Positions 18,539 to 27,920 of a stretch of 64,000 nucleotides of DNA are shown here, in pieces. The position numbers and the translations under genes were made by a program. The stretch is from NCBI RefSeq assembly GCF_001590605.1, contig NZ_CP014504.1, positions 868,001 through 932,000 on the forward strand, read 5' to 3'. The notes beneath the pieces are model-generated. The model searched no databases and had not been told where the DNA came from. It saw nothing but the letters and a program-made list of their open reading frames with translations. This DNA is from Pedobacter cryoconitis (GTDB taxonomy: Bacteria; Bacteroidota; Bacteroidia; Sphingobacteriales; Sphingobacteriaceae). Numbering within the stretch: the stretch's first letter is position 1; each line of letters begins with the position of its first letter.

Positions 18539-19870
18539 ATGGTAAATCAGTTAACAGCTCCATTCTATAATCAATTGATTGCTGAGTTTGAAAATGCCCC
18601 AAAAGGTGAAAATACCAATGGCGATTTATCAAAATCAAGAGAAGATGCTTTTGAGCTATTTAAAGCGAAAGGTTTTCCGACATCAAAAGATGAAGATTGG
18701 AAATTCACTAACCTGACTCCGTTTCTTACTGATACTTTCTCTTTAACTATAGGGGAAACAGATCAGCAAGAGGTTAAACAAGCAATAACTTCAGCTACTA
18801 TACCAGGGCTGGATGCTTGGTTATTGGTTTTACTGAATGGTAAAATCCAATTTGACTTATCAGTTTTACCAGAGGTGGATCAATTGATTGTTCTTCCGCT
18901 TGAAAGTGTGATCAATACAGAAAGCTATAAAAACTATATCACCTGTAAAGAAGCAGAAGGTAATAGGATGTATGCATTAAATACTGCATTTTTTACAGAT
19001 GGATACTTCCTTGAAGTGCCAAAAAATGTAGTATTAGACAAGCCTGTACAGATTATACATCTTTACACCGCTACAGAAAATATGCTTTTTCAGCCACGCC
19101 ACTTAATTGTTGTGAACGAAAATGCAAAAGCAGAACTAATTGATAGCGCGGTTTCCTTAGGGAATGCACAGCGCGTATTGATGAACAGTGTAACACAGGT
19201 AACAGTAAAAGAAAATGCAAACCTGATCCAGTATGTGATTCAGGATAATGCAGCAGCAGACAGGCTGATCAATTATAACCACATTACACAAGAGCGTAAT
19301 AGCCGTTATGATAACTTCATGTTCAATTTACCAGGTGCAGAACTGATCCGGAATAACCTGGAAATTGTGCTGAATGGTACTGCAACAGAAACGCATTTGT
19401 TAGGTCTATACCTGGTAGCAGGTCATCAATTAACCGATAACCATACCGCTATTCACCATCGTTTCCCGCATTGTGATAGCAATGAGATTTATAAAGGAGT
19501 ATTGTTAGATAAAGGTAAAGCCGTATTTAACGGGAAAGTATTTGTAGAGCGTCCAGCTCAGAAAACCAATGCTTTTCAGCAAAACAGTAACCTTTTACTA
19601 AGTGATAAAGCACAAGTATTTGCTAAACCACAGTTAGAGATCTTTGCAGATGATGTGAAGTGTAGTCATGGTTGTACCGTAGGACAATTCGATCCTGAAT
19701 CCTTATTTTACCTGCGTTCGAGAGGGATTTCTGAAGAATCTTCACGTAAACTACTGGTAGAAGCATTTATGTTTGATGTTACTCAAAAAATTGAAAATGA
19801 AGCAATAAAGGATTTTGTTCAATCTTTAATTTATAAAAAGATGGAAAATTCATTAGCAACAATCATTTAA
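18539..19870 (+). CDS. sufD: Fe-S cluster assembly protein SufD
   Basis: SufD is the SufB paralogue and partner in the SufBC2D scaffold. It is 443 residues, with the N-terminal helical part (KGFPTSKDEDWKFTNLTP), the right-handed beta-helix middle and conserved C-terminal DVKCSHGCTVGQFDPE, YLRSRGISEESSRKLL. It follows sufC by one base, which implies translational coupling. Confidence 0.96.
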   Translation: MVNQLTAPFYNQLIAEFENAPKGENTNGDLSKSREDAFELFKAKGFPTSKDEDWKFTNLTPFLTDTFSLTIGETDQQEVKQAITSATIPGLDAWLLVLLNGKIQFDLSVLPEVDQLIVLPLESVINTESYKNYITCKEAEGNRMYALNTAFFTDGYFLEVPKNVVLDKPVQIIHLYTATENMLFQPRHLIVVNENAKAELIDSAVSLGNAQRVLMNSVTQVTVKENANLIQYVIQDNAAADRLINYNHITQERNSRYDNFMFNLPGAELIRNNLEIVLNGTATETHLLGLYLVAGHQLTDNHTAIHHRFPHCDSNEIYKGVLLDKGKAVFNGKVFVERPAQKTNAFQQNSNLLLSDKAQVFAKPQLEIFADDVKCSHGCTVGQFDPESLFYLRSRGISEESSRKLLVEAFMFDVTQKIENEAIKDFVQSLIYKKMENSLATII

Positions 19871-19882
19871 AAGAGGTTGAAA

Positions 19883-21106
19883 ATGGGCAAATTAATAGCA
19901 GAAAATATCAGAGAAGACTTTCCAATACTACAAACAAAAGTATATGGCAAGGACTTGGTTTATCTTGATAATGCAGCAACAACACAAAAACCCAAAGCAG
20001 TTTTAGCTGCTGTAGCGGATTATTATAAAACTTGTAACAGCAATGTACACCGCGGTGTACACTTGCTTAGTCAGCAAGCAACCGCTGCTTACGAAGAAGC
20101 CCGTCATAAGGTGAGTCAATTTATAAATGCTGCTTTTAGTCACGAGGTTATTTTCACTAAAGGGACCACTGACGGAATTAATCTGGTTGCTTCCTCATTT
20201 GGGAAAAAATTCCTTCAAAAAGGAGATAGTATCCTGATTTCTGCCATGGAGCACCATTCCAATATTGTACCCTGGCAAATGATTTGTGAAGAGCAGGGAG
20301 CAACCTTAAAGGTTATCCCTATGGATGAAAATGGCGTATTGCGATTAGATACCCTGCCTGAACTTTTAGAGGGAAGTGTAAAGCTGGTCTCAGTTACTTA
20401 TGTATCGAATTCTCTTGGGACAATTAATCCAATCAGGGAGATTATTAAACAGGCACATGCCAAAGATATTCCTGTAATGATTGATGCTGCGCAGGCTATA
20501 CAGCATTTACCTGTAGATGTACAAGAACTGGACGTCGATTTTCTTGCTTTCTCAGGACATAAAATTTACGGGCCTACCGGGATTGGTGTACTTTATGGTA
20601 AAGAAAAATGGCTGAATATGATCCCTCCTTATCAGGGAGGTGGAGATATGATCAAAACGGTTACTTTCGAAAAGACGATTTACAATGATCTGCCCTATAA
20701 ATTTGAAGCAGGTACTCCAGATATTTCCGGGGCGATCGGACTGGGGGCAGCTGTAGATTATGTTAATGCTATTGGTCTGGATGCTATACAAAAGAAAGAG
20801 GATGAATTATTAAATTACGCACTGCAGCAATTGGCAGGTTTAACGAACCTTAAGTTTATCGGTAAATCCGCGCAACGGGCAAGTGTAATTTCATTTTTAA
20901 TTGATGGTGTGCATCCTTACGATCTGGGAGAATTACTCGATAAACAAGGAATTGCGATCCGTACAGGACATCACTGTACTGAGCCAATTATGGACTTTTT
21001 TGGGATACCAGGAACATGCAGGGCCTCATTTGCCTTTTACAATACACATGCAGAAGTGGATTTACTGGTAGCAGGAATCAAAAGAGCTGCTGCGGTACTC
21101 CTTTAA
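19883..21106 (+). CDS. sufS: Cysteine desulfurase SufS
   Basis: This PLP-dependent enzyme removes sulfur from L-cysteine for cluster assembly. It is about 407 residues. The PLP Lys lies in FSGHKIYGPTG, and the active Cys in RTGHHCTEPIMDFFG fits the group II (SufS) loop. N-terminal DNAATTQKP and HRGVHLLSQQAT are typical. The start is ATG 19883, preceded by AAGAGG; an in-frame TTG at 19877 is unlikely. Its sulfur acceptor SufE is encoded next. Confidence 0.96.
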   Translation: MGKLIAENIREDFPILQTKVYGKDLVYLDNAATTQKPKAVLAAVADYYKTCNSNVHRGVHLLSQQATAAYEEARHKVSQFINAAFSHEVIFTKGTTDGINLVASSFGKKFLQKGDSILISAMEHHSNIVPWQMICEEQGATLKVIPMDENGVLRLDTLPELLEGSVKLVSVTYVSNSLGTINPIREIIKQAHAKDIPVMIDAAQAIQHLPVDVQELDVDFLAFSGHKIYGPTGIGVLYGKEKWLNMIPPYQGGGDMIKTVTFEKTIYNDLPYKFEAGTPDISGAIGLGAAVDYVNAIGLDAIQKKEDELLNYALQQLAGLTNLKFIGKSAQRASVISFLIDGVHPYDLGELLDKQGIAIRTGHHCTEPIMDFFGIPGTCRASFAFYNTHAEVDLLVAGIKRAAAVLL

Positions 21107-21115
21107 TTTTTACAG

Positions 21116-21535
21116 ATGACAATTAACGAACAACAGGACGAGATTATAGAAGAGTTTGAACTCTTTTCAGACTGGATGGATAAATATGAGAATATCATCG
21201 ATATGGGGAAAGAACTTCCTTTAATTGATGCGCAATATAAGATCCCGGAAAATCTGATTAAGGGATGTCAGTCCAGTGTCTGGTTACATCCGGAATACGT
21301 AGCCGGTAAAATATTATTTACGGCTGATAGCGATGCTATTATTACTAAAGGCTTGATCAGTATGATGGTCCGGGTTTTATCCGGACATACCCCACAGGAA
21401 ATAATAGAGGCAGATTTGTATTTTATAAATACCATAGGCTTACAAAATCATTTGTCTCCAAACCGTTCGAACGGATTGCTGTCGATGTTAAAACAAATGA
21501 AAATGTATGCCCTGGCTTTTAAATCACAAGATTAA
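21116..21535 (+). CDS. sufE: Sulfur acceptor SufE
   Basis: The protein takes persulfide sulfur from SufS and passes it to SufB. It is 139 residues with the acceptor Cys in LIKGCQSSVWL (about residue 50) and the conserved SMMVRVLSGHTPQEI and GLQNHLSPNRSNGLLSM segments. It follows sufS by nine bases. Confidence 0.95.
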   Translation: MTINEQQDEIIEEFELFSDWMDKYENIIDMGKELPLIDAQYKIPENLIKGCQSSVWLHPEYVAGKILFTADSDAIITKGLISMMVRVLSGHTPQEIIEADLYFINTIGLQNHLSPNRSNGLLSMLKQMKMYALAFKSQD

Positions 21536-21543
21536 AAGATAGT

Positions 21544-21858
21544 ATGATGAACGAACCATTGTTAAGAGATAAAATTGAAGAAGCGTTGCATACAATTTAT
21601 GATCCGGAAATACCAGTTAATATTTATGAGCTGGGCCTGATCTATAAAATTGATATGCTGGAAGATAACAACGTACATATTTATATGACGCTGACTGCAC
21701 CAGCGTGTCCTGCTGCCGGAGAAATTCTGGGAGAAGTAGAAACTAAGGTGAAAGCTGTAGAAGGCGTAAATGAAGTAGAAGTACGGCTTACTTTTGATCC
21801 GCCATGGGATAGAGATATGATGAGTGATGAAGCAAGATTAGAACTGGGCTGGTTGTAA
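21544..21858 (+). CDS. MIP18/DUF59-family protein (SufT-like)
   Basis: A 104-residue DUF59 protein with IYDPEIPVNIYELGLIY and the Cys-containing TAPACPAAGE loop, the two hallmarks of the SufT/PaaD group. These proteins help mature or transfer Fe-S clusters. It is embedded in the suf operon (8 bases after sufE), which favours the SufT-like role over a PaaD role in phenylacetate degradation. Two adjacent ATG codons (21544 and 21547) could start it. Its TAA overlaps the ATG of the regulator by one base. Confidence 0.92.
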   Translation: MMNEPLLRDKIEEALHTIYDPEIPVNIYELGLIYKIDMLEDNNVHIYMTLTAPACPAAGEILGEVETKVKAVEGVNEVEVRLTFDPPWDRDMMSDEARLELGWL

Positions 21859-22496
21859 TGGAAGAAAGTAAAGTGCCATTTAGGGAAGGTGCCGTAAACC
21901 TGCTGAAAACCAGCGGGCCGCAATCTCTATTGTCGCTTGCGCGGGAATTTAAGGTAACAGTAGAGGGTGCGCGTTTCCAAATGCTCCGGCTGGAAAAAGA
22001 AGGTTTGGTCACTTCGAGTAAAACAGTCACGGGAAGAGGCAGGCCACAACAATTATGGTCACTCACCAGTATGGGACAATCCAGATTTCCTGATACACAT
22101 GCTGCGTTAACAGTGAAGTTAATGGAAGTGATGAAAGAACTGCTGGGCGAAGGGGCAGTTTCGCAGTTGATTACTGCAAACGGCGAAAAAGGTACTCACA
22201 AATATCTAAAAGAATTAGAGGGAGTCTCTGACCTCGAAAAAAGAATTCATAGTTTTGTCTCTATCCGGACAAAAGAGGGCTATATGGCCCAGGTAATCAA
22301 AGATGAAGAAGGGTTCATCTTTATTGAAAATCATTGTCCTATCGGTGCTGCTGCTCATGCAAATCCCGCAATATGCAGTGCCGAGTTTAAAACTTTACAA
22401 ACCGTTATGGGCGAGAATGTACCTATCAAACGTATAGAGTATATTGTTGACGGGGGCAGAAGGTGTGCTTACCGTATCTCTTCTGCTAAATCATAA
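21858..22496 (+). CDS. SufR-like Fe-S-responsive transcriptional regulator
   Basis: An N-terminal winged helix (about 1-75, LLSLAREFKVTVEGARFQML as recognition region, wing VTGRGRPQQLW) is followed by a C-terminal domain with Cys160, Cys173 and Cys203 (ENHCPIGAAAHANP, ICSAEF, GGRRCAYRI). The arrangement matches SufR-type regulators that sense cluster status. The spacing is C-x12-C-x29-C. The extra Cys reported between the last two in cyanobacterial SufR is absent. It is the last gene of the operon it probably controls, translationally coupled to the SufT-like gene. The candidate operator is the inverted repeat at 16183-16214. Confidence 0.87.
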   Translation: MEESKVPFREGAVNLLKTSGPQSLLSLAREFKVTVEGARFQMLRLEKEGLVTSSKTVTGRGRPQQLWSLTSMGQSRFPDTHAALTVKLMEVMKELLGEGAVSQLITANGEKGTHKYLKELEGVSDLEKRIHSFVSIRTKEGYMAQVIKDEEGFIFIENHCPIGAAAHANPAICSAEFKTLQTVMGENVPIKRIEYIVDGGRRCAYRISSAKS

Positions 22497-22719
22497 TTTT
22501 TTTGTTCTCCATCTTTCCTTAATTAAATTCATCATTTACATTTTCTTAATTGGCAAATATTATTTAATTGATTATCAGTAGATTAGTTGAATTGTTCTTT
22601 TTTTGATTTCAACTAACACCTAAAAAATGTTCATTATTCTACAATAGGTGCGGATTTTTTGATAAATTTCGGGCGTTTGGGGCTGCTCCCAATATTGCCA
22701 AATATAATTACTGCTCAAA

Positions 22720-25707
22720 ATGTCTGAATTTATCGTAGCTCCATTTTTACTCGTCCGGTCCCCAGCTTACAGCTGTGAAAATTTTAACGAAGTTTTTCTC
22801 CAGCAACAATTAAAAACTGATTTCTTCAGGGCAAGTCTGTTTTTTGCGAGTCAGACGCTGTATATTGAATTAAAGAAAAAGAATTTTGACTATGCTCAAT
22901 TCAATGAACAAGTAAAGACTACGCTGTGGAAATATCTGAACAGAATGTGCTTCAGACCATTACCTTATGGTCTTTTTTCTTCCTTTTCCGTTGCAAAATG
23001 GACCTCCGGAAAGAATAATCTATCTTTTAGTGGTAAAGGTGAGTTGACAGCTCTTCCAGATTTTGTATCCGTTCTGGACTACATTCATGGATTAAGAATA
23101 GCGGACCTGTCAGCTATTCGTTACTATACAAACAATTCAATGTATACAGCAGCAGGAGAATTGTATTTTGTTAGCGAGGCCTATACTGAACAGGATAAAC
23201 ATGTTATTGTCCATTTAAAAGTTATCCCCGGCCTCAAGAGCTTGTTAAAATTTATAAGCCAGGGGCAGACCAAAGATGCTATTATAAATTATTTGATAGC
23301 ACATTACGGTGAAGATGCTGGTGCTGATAATTATTTTAATCATTTAGTTCATGGAGGGGTCATTGTTTCAGAACTCCTGCCAAATGTTACGGGAGTATTA
23401 TATAATGAGCGTTGCGTTGAGCTGCTGAAAGAATATACTCAACTTGATCTGAAGGGGATCAGCACTTTCTCTATACCTGTTAATGATCAGCATAATGAAT
23501 TACCCGGGCTGAATAAACACATAGAAGAAATCCTGGTCAGGAATGAAAAAAGTGCGCCATATAGTCTATATCAACGCGAAATTTCCGGTGGACTAAACAA
23601 GGAAGTACATCCTGAATTTATTTCACTGGTCAATAACCTGGACAAGCTAACCAAAGATAGGAATGAGGAACCAATGCTTGCCTTTAAAGCCGCTTTTATA
23701 AAAAAATATGAGCGCCAGGAAGTTCCATTAATGGAAGTTATGGATCCGGGAGTTGGTATTGGATATGATAACCTGACTTCGGCTTTTGATAATCAGGATG
23801 ATGAATTTATAGTTGATTTACGGAGACCAAAGGAATCAAAAAGCACGATAAAATGGGGAGCAGCAGAAAGAATGCTCTTTGAAAAATGGAGTAATTTTTC
23901 AGGAAAGGGACCGGGCAAAATCCAGCTCACACAAGAGGATATAGATTTACTTCCGGAAAGTAAATCTATATTACCGCCTGGTATGTTTCTTTTATACAAG
24001 AATGTTGATCAGGAATTGTGGATAGATCAAATAGGGGGGATGTCAGGAATCGAACCCGGAGCCAGGTTTGGAATTACAAATTCAGAAATTGATAGGCAGC
24101 TTCAAGAGATATGTGAACAAGAGATGTCTGTAAACCATGATTTTATATTTGCCGAAATTGCCTTTTCTCCAGCTAACAGAACCTCAAATATCAATCAGCG
24201 GGGGCATTTTTACCCTTATGAAATTCCTATACTAACGCATCCGACACGTTCGGCGGAGCATACCATTAAATTGAATGATCTGGCTATTTCGATTAGTAAT
24301 AATACTATTTTGTTAAGATCAATTAAACTCAATAAGTATATCATACCAAGACTTTCTTCAGCTTATAATGTTCAGCTCACCACTATTCCTGTATTCAGAT
24401 TTTTGTGCGATCTGCAGTATCAGGGAATTAAGGCAAGTTTATCATTTTCTTTGAAAGATTTTTTTCCTGGTATGTCATTTTACCCACGGGTACAGCTCAA
24501 CAATGCCGTTATTTCTGCCGCAACCTGGATATTAAATCAGGATAAAATAAATAAAGTAATTGCACAAAATCTGGATTTTTGGGAAGAATTGGCATTGCCT
24601 GCCTATTTCAGTTTGAATGAAATGGATAACTTTCTTGTCTTTAACAAGCATAATAATGATGACCTTAAATTATTTAGAAAATGCATCAGAAATAAAGAAT
24701 CGGTAACCCTAAAAGAATATGTTTTTCCTGATTGTGCAGCTATACAAGATGCAGAAAAAAGACCTTACGTGAGCCAATATATTACATGCGTAGTTAACCA
24801 GTCTAAATCATATGCTGCACCTCATTTAAAATCCAATAGAACCGCAAGTGTTAAGAAATTAAAAGTTAAACGGACATTTTTTCCGGGCGATGAATGGCTA
24901 TACCTTAAATTGTATGCGCATGATTCGTTAATGGATAATATTCTAATGGATACAGTGTTACCGGTTATTCAAAAATATAAGAAAAAAAATGCGGCGTTTA
25001 AGTGGTTTTTTATCAGGTACAATGAAAACGGCCACCACCTTAGATTACGGTTCTTTATCGATAGAGAATTGGCTCATACCTTATTATCGGAGCTCAACAC
25101 ACGATTGAAACCATTATGTAGCTCGGGGAAAGTATCAGAGATTTCGCTGGATACTTATCAGAGAGAACTGGAGAGATATTCTGGAGAATTAATACAGGAA
25201 ATAGAATCGTTATTTTATCACGATAGTGAATATATCCTGACCGCCTTTCAAATAGGTGGACTTGACTTAAGGTCTAAATTAAGCTTTGCAGTGCATTCTG
25301 CACTTTTAATAGTCAAGAGTTTCCTAAAAGATAAAGCGCAACGGTTTGAGTTCTTTACTCAAGTGCTTTCCGGCTTTTCAAACGAATTTAATAACACCGA
25401 TAAAATAATTATTCGTAAACTGGATCTTAAATATCGGAATTTCCGGAAAGAGCTGATTGAAAGTGAACATTTTTCTGACAGAGAGAATAACAGTGCTTAT
25501 CCCTGTTTTAATCAAATGCTTCAGGACCTCAACGACAAAATATCACACTGGACACCTGCAGATAAAAATAATTTAATCGCAAGTCTGATCCATATGCATA
25601 TGAATAGAATATTTGAGAATAAGCCGAGAGAATATGAGTGCCTGACCTATCATTTTATGAATAAGCATCAGGCTTATCTCAATTATACTACTAACGATGA
25701 GTTTTGA
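22720..25707 (+). CDS. Class I lantibiotic dehydratase (LanB), full length
   Basis: LanB enzymes glutamylate Ser/Thr of a precursor peptide using Glu-tRNA and then eliminate glutamate to give dehydroamino acids. This 995-residue protein has both parts. The N-terminal glutamylation domain (about 1-700) has Arg13 in LVRSPAY and Arg75/Arg79 in RMCFRPLPYGLFSSF. The C-terminal elimination (SpaB_C) domain (about 715-985) has FFIRYNENGHHLRLRFF, TYQRELERYSGE and His957 region LIHMHMNRIF. The position that is usually Thr after Arg79 (RxTPFG) is Leu81. No LanC cyclase, transporter or protease is nearby. Its 3' end overlaps the convergent LytTR gene by 17 bases. The substrate is possibly the 48-residue peptide at 27604. 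Confidence 0.93.
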   Translation: MSEFIVAPFLLVRSPAYSCENFNEVFLQQQLKTDFFRASLFFASQTLYIELKKKNFDYAQFNEQVKTTLWKYLNRMCFRPLPYGLFSSFSVAKWTSGKNNLSFSGKGELTALPDFVSVLDYIHGLRIADLSAIRYYTNNSMYTAAGELYFVSEAYTEQDKHVIVHLKVIPGLKSLLKFISQGQTKDAIINYLIAHYGEDAGADNYFNHLVHGGVIVSELLPNVTGVLYNERCVELLKEYTQLDLKGISTFSIPVNDQHNELPGLNKHIEEILVRNEKSAPYSLYQREISGGLNKEVHPEFISLVNNLDKLTKDRNEEPMLAFKAAFIKKYERQEVPLMEVMDPGVGIGYDNLTSAFDNQDDEFIVDLRRPKESKSTIKWGAAERMLFEKWSNFSGKGPGKIQLTQEDIDLLPESKSILPPGMFLLYKNVDQELWIDQIGGMSGIEPGARFGITNSEIDRQLQEICEQEMSVNHDFIFAEIAFSPANRTSNINQRGHFYPYEIPILTHPTRSAEHTIKLNDLAISISNNTILLRSIKLNKYIIPRLSSAYNVQLTTIPVFRFLCDLQYQGIKASLSFSLKDFFPGMSFYPRVQLNNAVISAATWILNQDKINKVIAQNLDFWEELALPAYFSLNEMDNFLVFNKHNNDDLKLFRKCIRNKESVTLKEYVFPDCAAIQDAEKRPYVSQYITCVVNQSKSYAAPHLKSNRTASVKKLKVKRTFFPGDEWLYLKLYAHDSLMDNILMDTVLPVIQKYKKKNAAFKWFFIRYNENGHHLRLRFFIDRELAHTLLSELNTRLKPLCSSGKVSEISLDTYQRELERYSGELIQEIESLFYHDSEYILTAFQIGGLDLRSKLSFAVHSALLIVKSFLKDKAQRFEFFTQVLSGFSNEFNNTDKIIIRKLDLKYRNFRKELIESEHFSDRENNSAYPCFNQMLQDLNDKISHWTPADKNNLIASLIHMHMNRIFENKPREYECLTYHFMNKHQAYLNYTTNDEF

Positions 25708-26413
25708 TAACGTTGCTATTTACCTTTTTTAAGAGCTGATCTTTAAAAGAAGAGCCGATAGGCAGGATCATCTTATCAATCATAATTTTATTGCCCTCCA
25801 TCATCGTTACTTTGTCAATATTGATAATATATGATTTATGGATTCTGATGAAATTATTAGTTGGTAACCCTGCTTCGATCTCCTTCATTGTCAGGTATAT
25901 AATATGGTTGTTTTGAGGGGTATGAATAACAATATAGTTATTTAGCCCTTCAATATATTCCACATCATCATAATTGACTTTGAGCATTTTACCTTTGATC
26001 CCTGGATTAACGAAAAAATAACTTTCATTTTTAGGTAAGCTCTGTGGCCGCTGCCCTTCAATTTTATCAATAACTTTAGTAACTGACTTTAAGAATTTTT
26101 CAAAGGAAATAGGTTTTAGCAAAAAATCAGAAATATTCTTCTCAAATCCCTGTACTGCATACCCTGCATGCCCGGTTGTGAAAATGATGGCTGTGTTTTT
26201 ATAAATTAAATCTGCTACATCCAGACCAGACATTTCCGGCATATCGATGTCAAGGAAAGTAATATCTATATCTTTATTTTCATTAATATATTTAATAGCT
26301 TCCAGTGGATTTTGTGAGGTGGAAATGATTTCCAGCTGTGCACTGTCTGCAGCATATTTTTTTAGTGTTTCGATGGCATGGGATTCATCATCTATTATAA
26401 AACATTTATACAT
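25691..26413 (-). CDS. LytTR-family response regulator
   Basis: A receiver domain (1-120: IIDDES, acceptor Asp in TFLDIDMPEMSG, TTGHAGYAVQGF, Lys in LLKPISFEKF) is joined to a LytTR DNA-binding domain (about 140-235: VEYIEGLNNYIVIHT, FIRIHKSYIINIDKV). The kinase gene lies 5 bases upstream, forming a standard LytS/LytTR pair. It sits between lanB and the small peptide gene, which makes peptide-related signalling or control of the peptide gene plausible (inference). Confidence 0.94.
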   Translation of the reverse strand: MYKCFIIDDESHAIETLKKYAADSAQLEIISTSQNPLEAIKYINENKDIDITFLDIDMPEMSGLDVADLIYKNTAIIFTTGHAGYAVQGFEKNISDFLLKPISFEKFLKSVTKVIDKIEGQRPQSLPKNESYFFVNPGIKGKMLKVNYDDVEYIEGLNNYIVIHTPQNNHIIYLTMKEIEAGLPTNNFIRIHKSYIINIDKVTMMEGNKIMIDKMILPIGSSFKDQLLKKVNSNVIKTHR

Positions 26414-26418
26414 AAAGG

Positions 26419-27486
26419 TTATAAGGTTATTTGAAGCTTGAACGTATAATCATCTGCAGTTTCTACGATTTGGATTTCATGAGTATCCGGATAATATGCG
26501 TCAAGCCTTAGTTTTAAATTTTTAAGACCTATACCGTGGCTGTGAATAGGTTTTCTGGTTCTTATTTTTCTGTTGTTTATCGTAAATTCCAATTCATTGT
26601 TTTTAATCTCAAGATTGATTTTTACTGGGTACTCTGTATTTTTAAGGTCTGCATATTTAAAAATATTTTCAACTGGTGTTAATAAAATCAGAGGAAGTAT
26701 CTGAAGGTTAGCAGTATTTCCCGTAATGGTGAAAGATAACTGTAAATTATGATCAAACCTAAATTGATTTAAGTCTATAAAAGAAGCAATTTGTTCTATT
26801 TCTTCTGAAAGGTCTACTTTTCCATTTTGCGGTATTTCAGTTAAGGCATAACGCATAATATCAGAAAGTAATAGGATGGGTTTAGTTAATTGAGGTGCTG
26901 TTGTTATTGCCGAATTATGAAGGAAATTTAAGGTATTGAATAGAAAATGAGGATTGATCTGTGATTTTAAATAGGCGACCTCAGAATCAATGAGCTTTTT
27001 CTCCAATTGCTGATGGTGAACCTGGTCCAGTAGTTTGTTTTTCTCCAGATCCGTGATCTCTTTGCGTTGCGTAATAATATTTAAAGCAAACCAGTAGGCC
27101 GTACTTAGTCCGAAAATATAGATAAACCTATAGGCAATCCTTGCAATAGAGTCTAAGGTCAGTGTAAATGGTACGACCGTTGAATTACCAAGCGCAACAT
27201 AAAACCAGGTTATCACGTATTTTAATACTAAATAGGCAATTAACTCCAGCAATATGAACACTATACCAATATATGTAGGCCTTTTATAGACCAGCGGCCA
27301 TACGAAATAGGTGTTAATATAGAAAAAAATAATGTTCAGTGTATAAGCAAAAATATAATCTGCAGGAGAAGACATTGGGATATGCAGCAGGAATATAAGG
27401 AGAAATTCATAAGCAATAAATAATGTCCATACAAAAATATGAGCACGGTAAAATTTGAAGTTTTTTGAGCTAGATGAGAAAATCAT
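26419..27486 (-). CDS. LytS-type sensor histidine kinase
   Basis: Four hydrophobic segments (about 15-35, 45-65, 75-95, 115-140) form the membrane sensor. After a coiled linker comes the His_kinase domain with SQINPHFLFNTLNFLHN (phospho-His near residue 190) and an ATPase region with TPVENIFKYADL and HGIGLKNLKLRL. There is no separate periplasmic domain, so a hydrophobic or small peptide ligand sensed within the membrane is possible. It is divergent from the 48-codon gene at 27604, with about 117 bases between them. Confidence 0.93.
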   Translation of the reverse strand: MIFSSSSKNFKFYRAHIFVWTLFIAYEFLLIFLLHIPMSSPADYIFAYTLNIIFFYINTYFVWPLVYKRPTYIGIVFILLELIAYLVLKYVITWFYVALGNSTVVPFTLTLDSIARIAYRFIYIFGLSTAYWFALNIITQRKEITDLEKNKLLDQVHHQQLEKKLIDSEVAYLKSQINPHFLFNTLNFLHNSAITTAPQLTKPILLLSDIMRYALTEIPQNGKVDLSEEIEQIASFIDLNQFRFDHNLQLSFTITGNTANLQILPLILLTPVENIFKYADLKNTEYPVKINLEIKNNELEFTINNRKIRTRKPIHSHGIGLKNLKLRLDAYYPDTHEIQIVETADDYTFKLQITL

Positions 27487-27603
27487 TATTTCAAATATAA
27501 GAGATTATATGATTATTTACCCTGACAATAAAGCCGTTCGTGTAATAACTTTTTGAATGTTAAAGGATACTCTTATCATTATCAAAAACCAAACGCTGTT
27601 ATT

Positions 27604-27750
27604 ATGAAAAAAATAAAATCGACTCTTTTGAAATTAGAACTAACGCCAGTATATCAAATCTGTTCAGTAAAGAAATCTCCGGACACTCAGTATCCCTATA
27701 CTTTTACACCCGAGACTATTGTCAGTATAACTATTGGCGGAAACTTTTAA
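27604..27750 (+). CDS. Small peptide, candidate LanB substrate (RiPP precursor)
   Basis: The 48-codon gene begins ATG AAA AAA and encodes MKKIKSTLLKLELTPVYQI as a leader-like first part. The second part starts at Cys20, is rich in Ser, Thr and Pro (eight Ser/Thr after Cys20), and ends in IGGNF. It has no signal peptide. It stands as its own unit with a strong terminator 56 bases downstream. Its neighbours are a LytS/LytTR pair and, beyond them, the LanB gene. The leader pattern (Lys-rich start, alternating Leu) and the Ser/Thr-rich tail fit a class I lanthipeptide precursor. With one Cys it could form only one thioether ring. Coding status is probable, the precursor role is inference. The frame extends upstream to a TTG at 27553, which I reject as start. 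Confidence 0.5.
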   Translation: MKKIKSTLLKLELTPVYQICSVKKSPDTQYPYTFTPETIVSITIGGNF

Positions 27751-27805
27751 TTACAAGAACATAGCAATACATCTACCTGCCCTAAATAATTAATCCATAA
27801 AGAGT

Positions 27806-27843
27806 ACCAATGATTTCATTACAATCATTGGTGCTTTTTTTTT
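27806..27843 (+). terminator. Terminator of the small peptide gene
   Basis: A perfect 10-bp stem (ACCAATGATT, 7-nt loop, AATCATTGGT) is followed by GC and a run of nine T. Confidence 0.88.
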
Positions 27844-27920
27844 GAATTAATTTAATCTTGGCTCTGAATTTGATTAACTGTTCATAGTTAATAATGAATT
27901 CAAATCAAACCCGTTCTATT

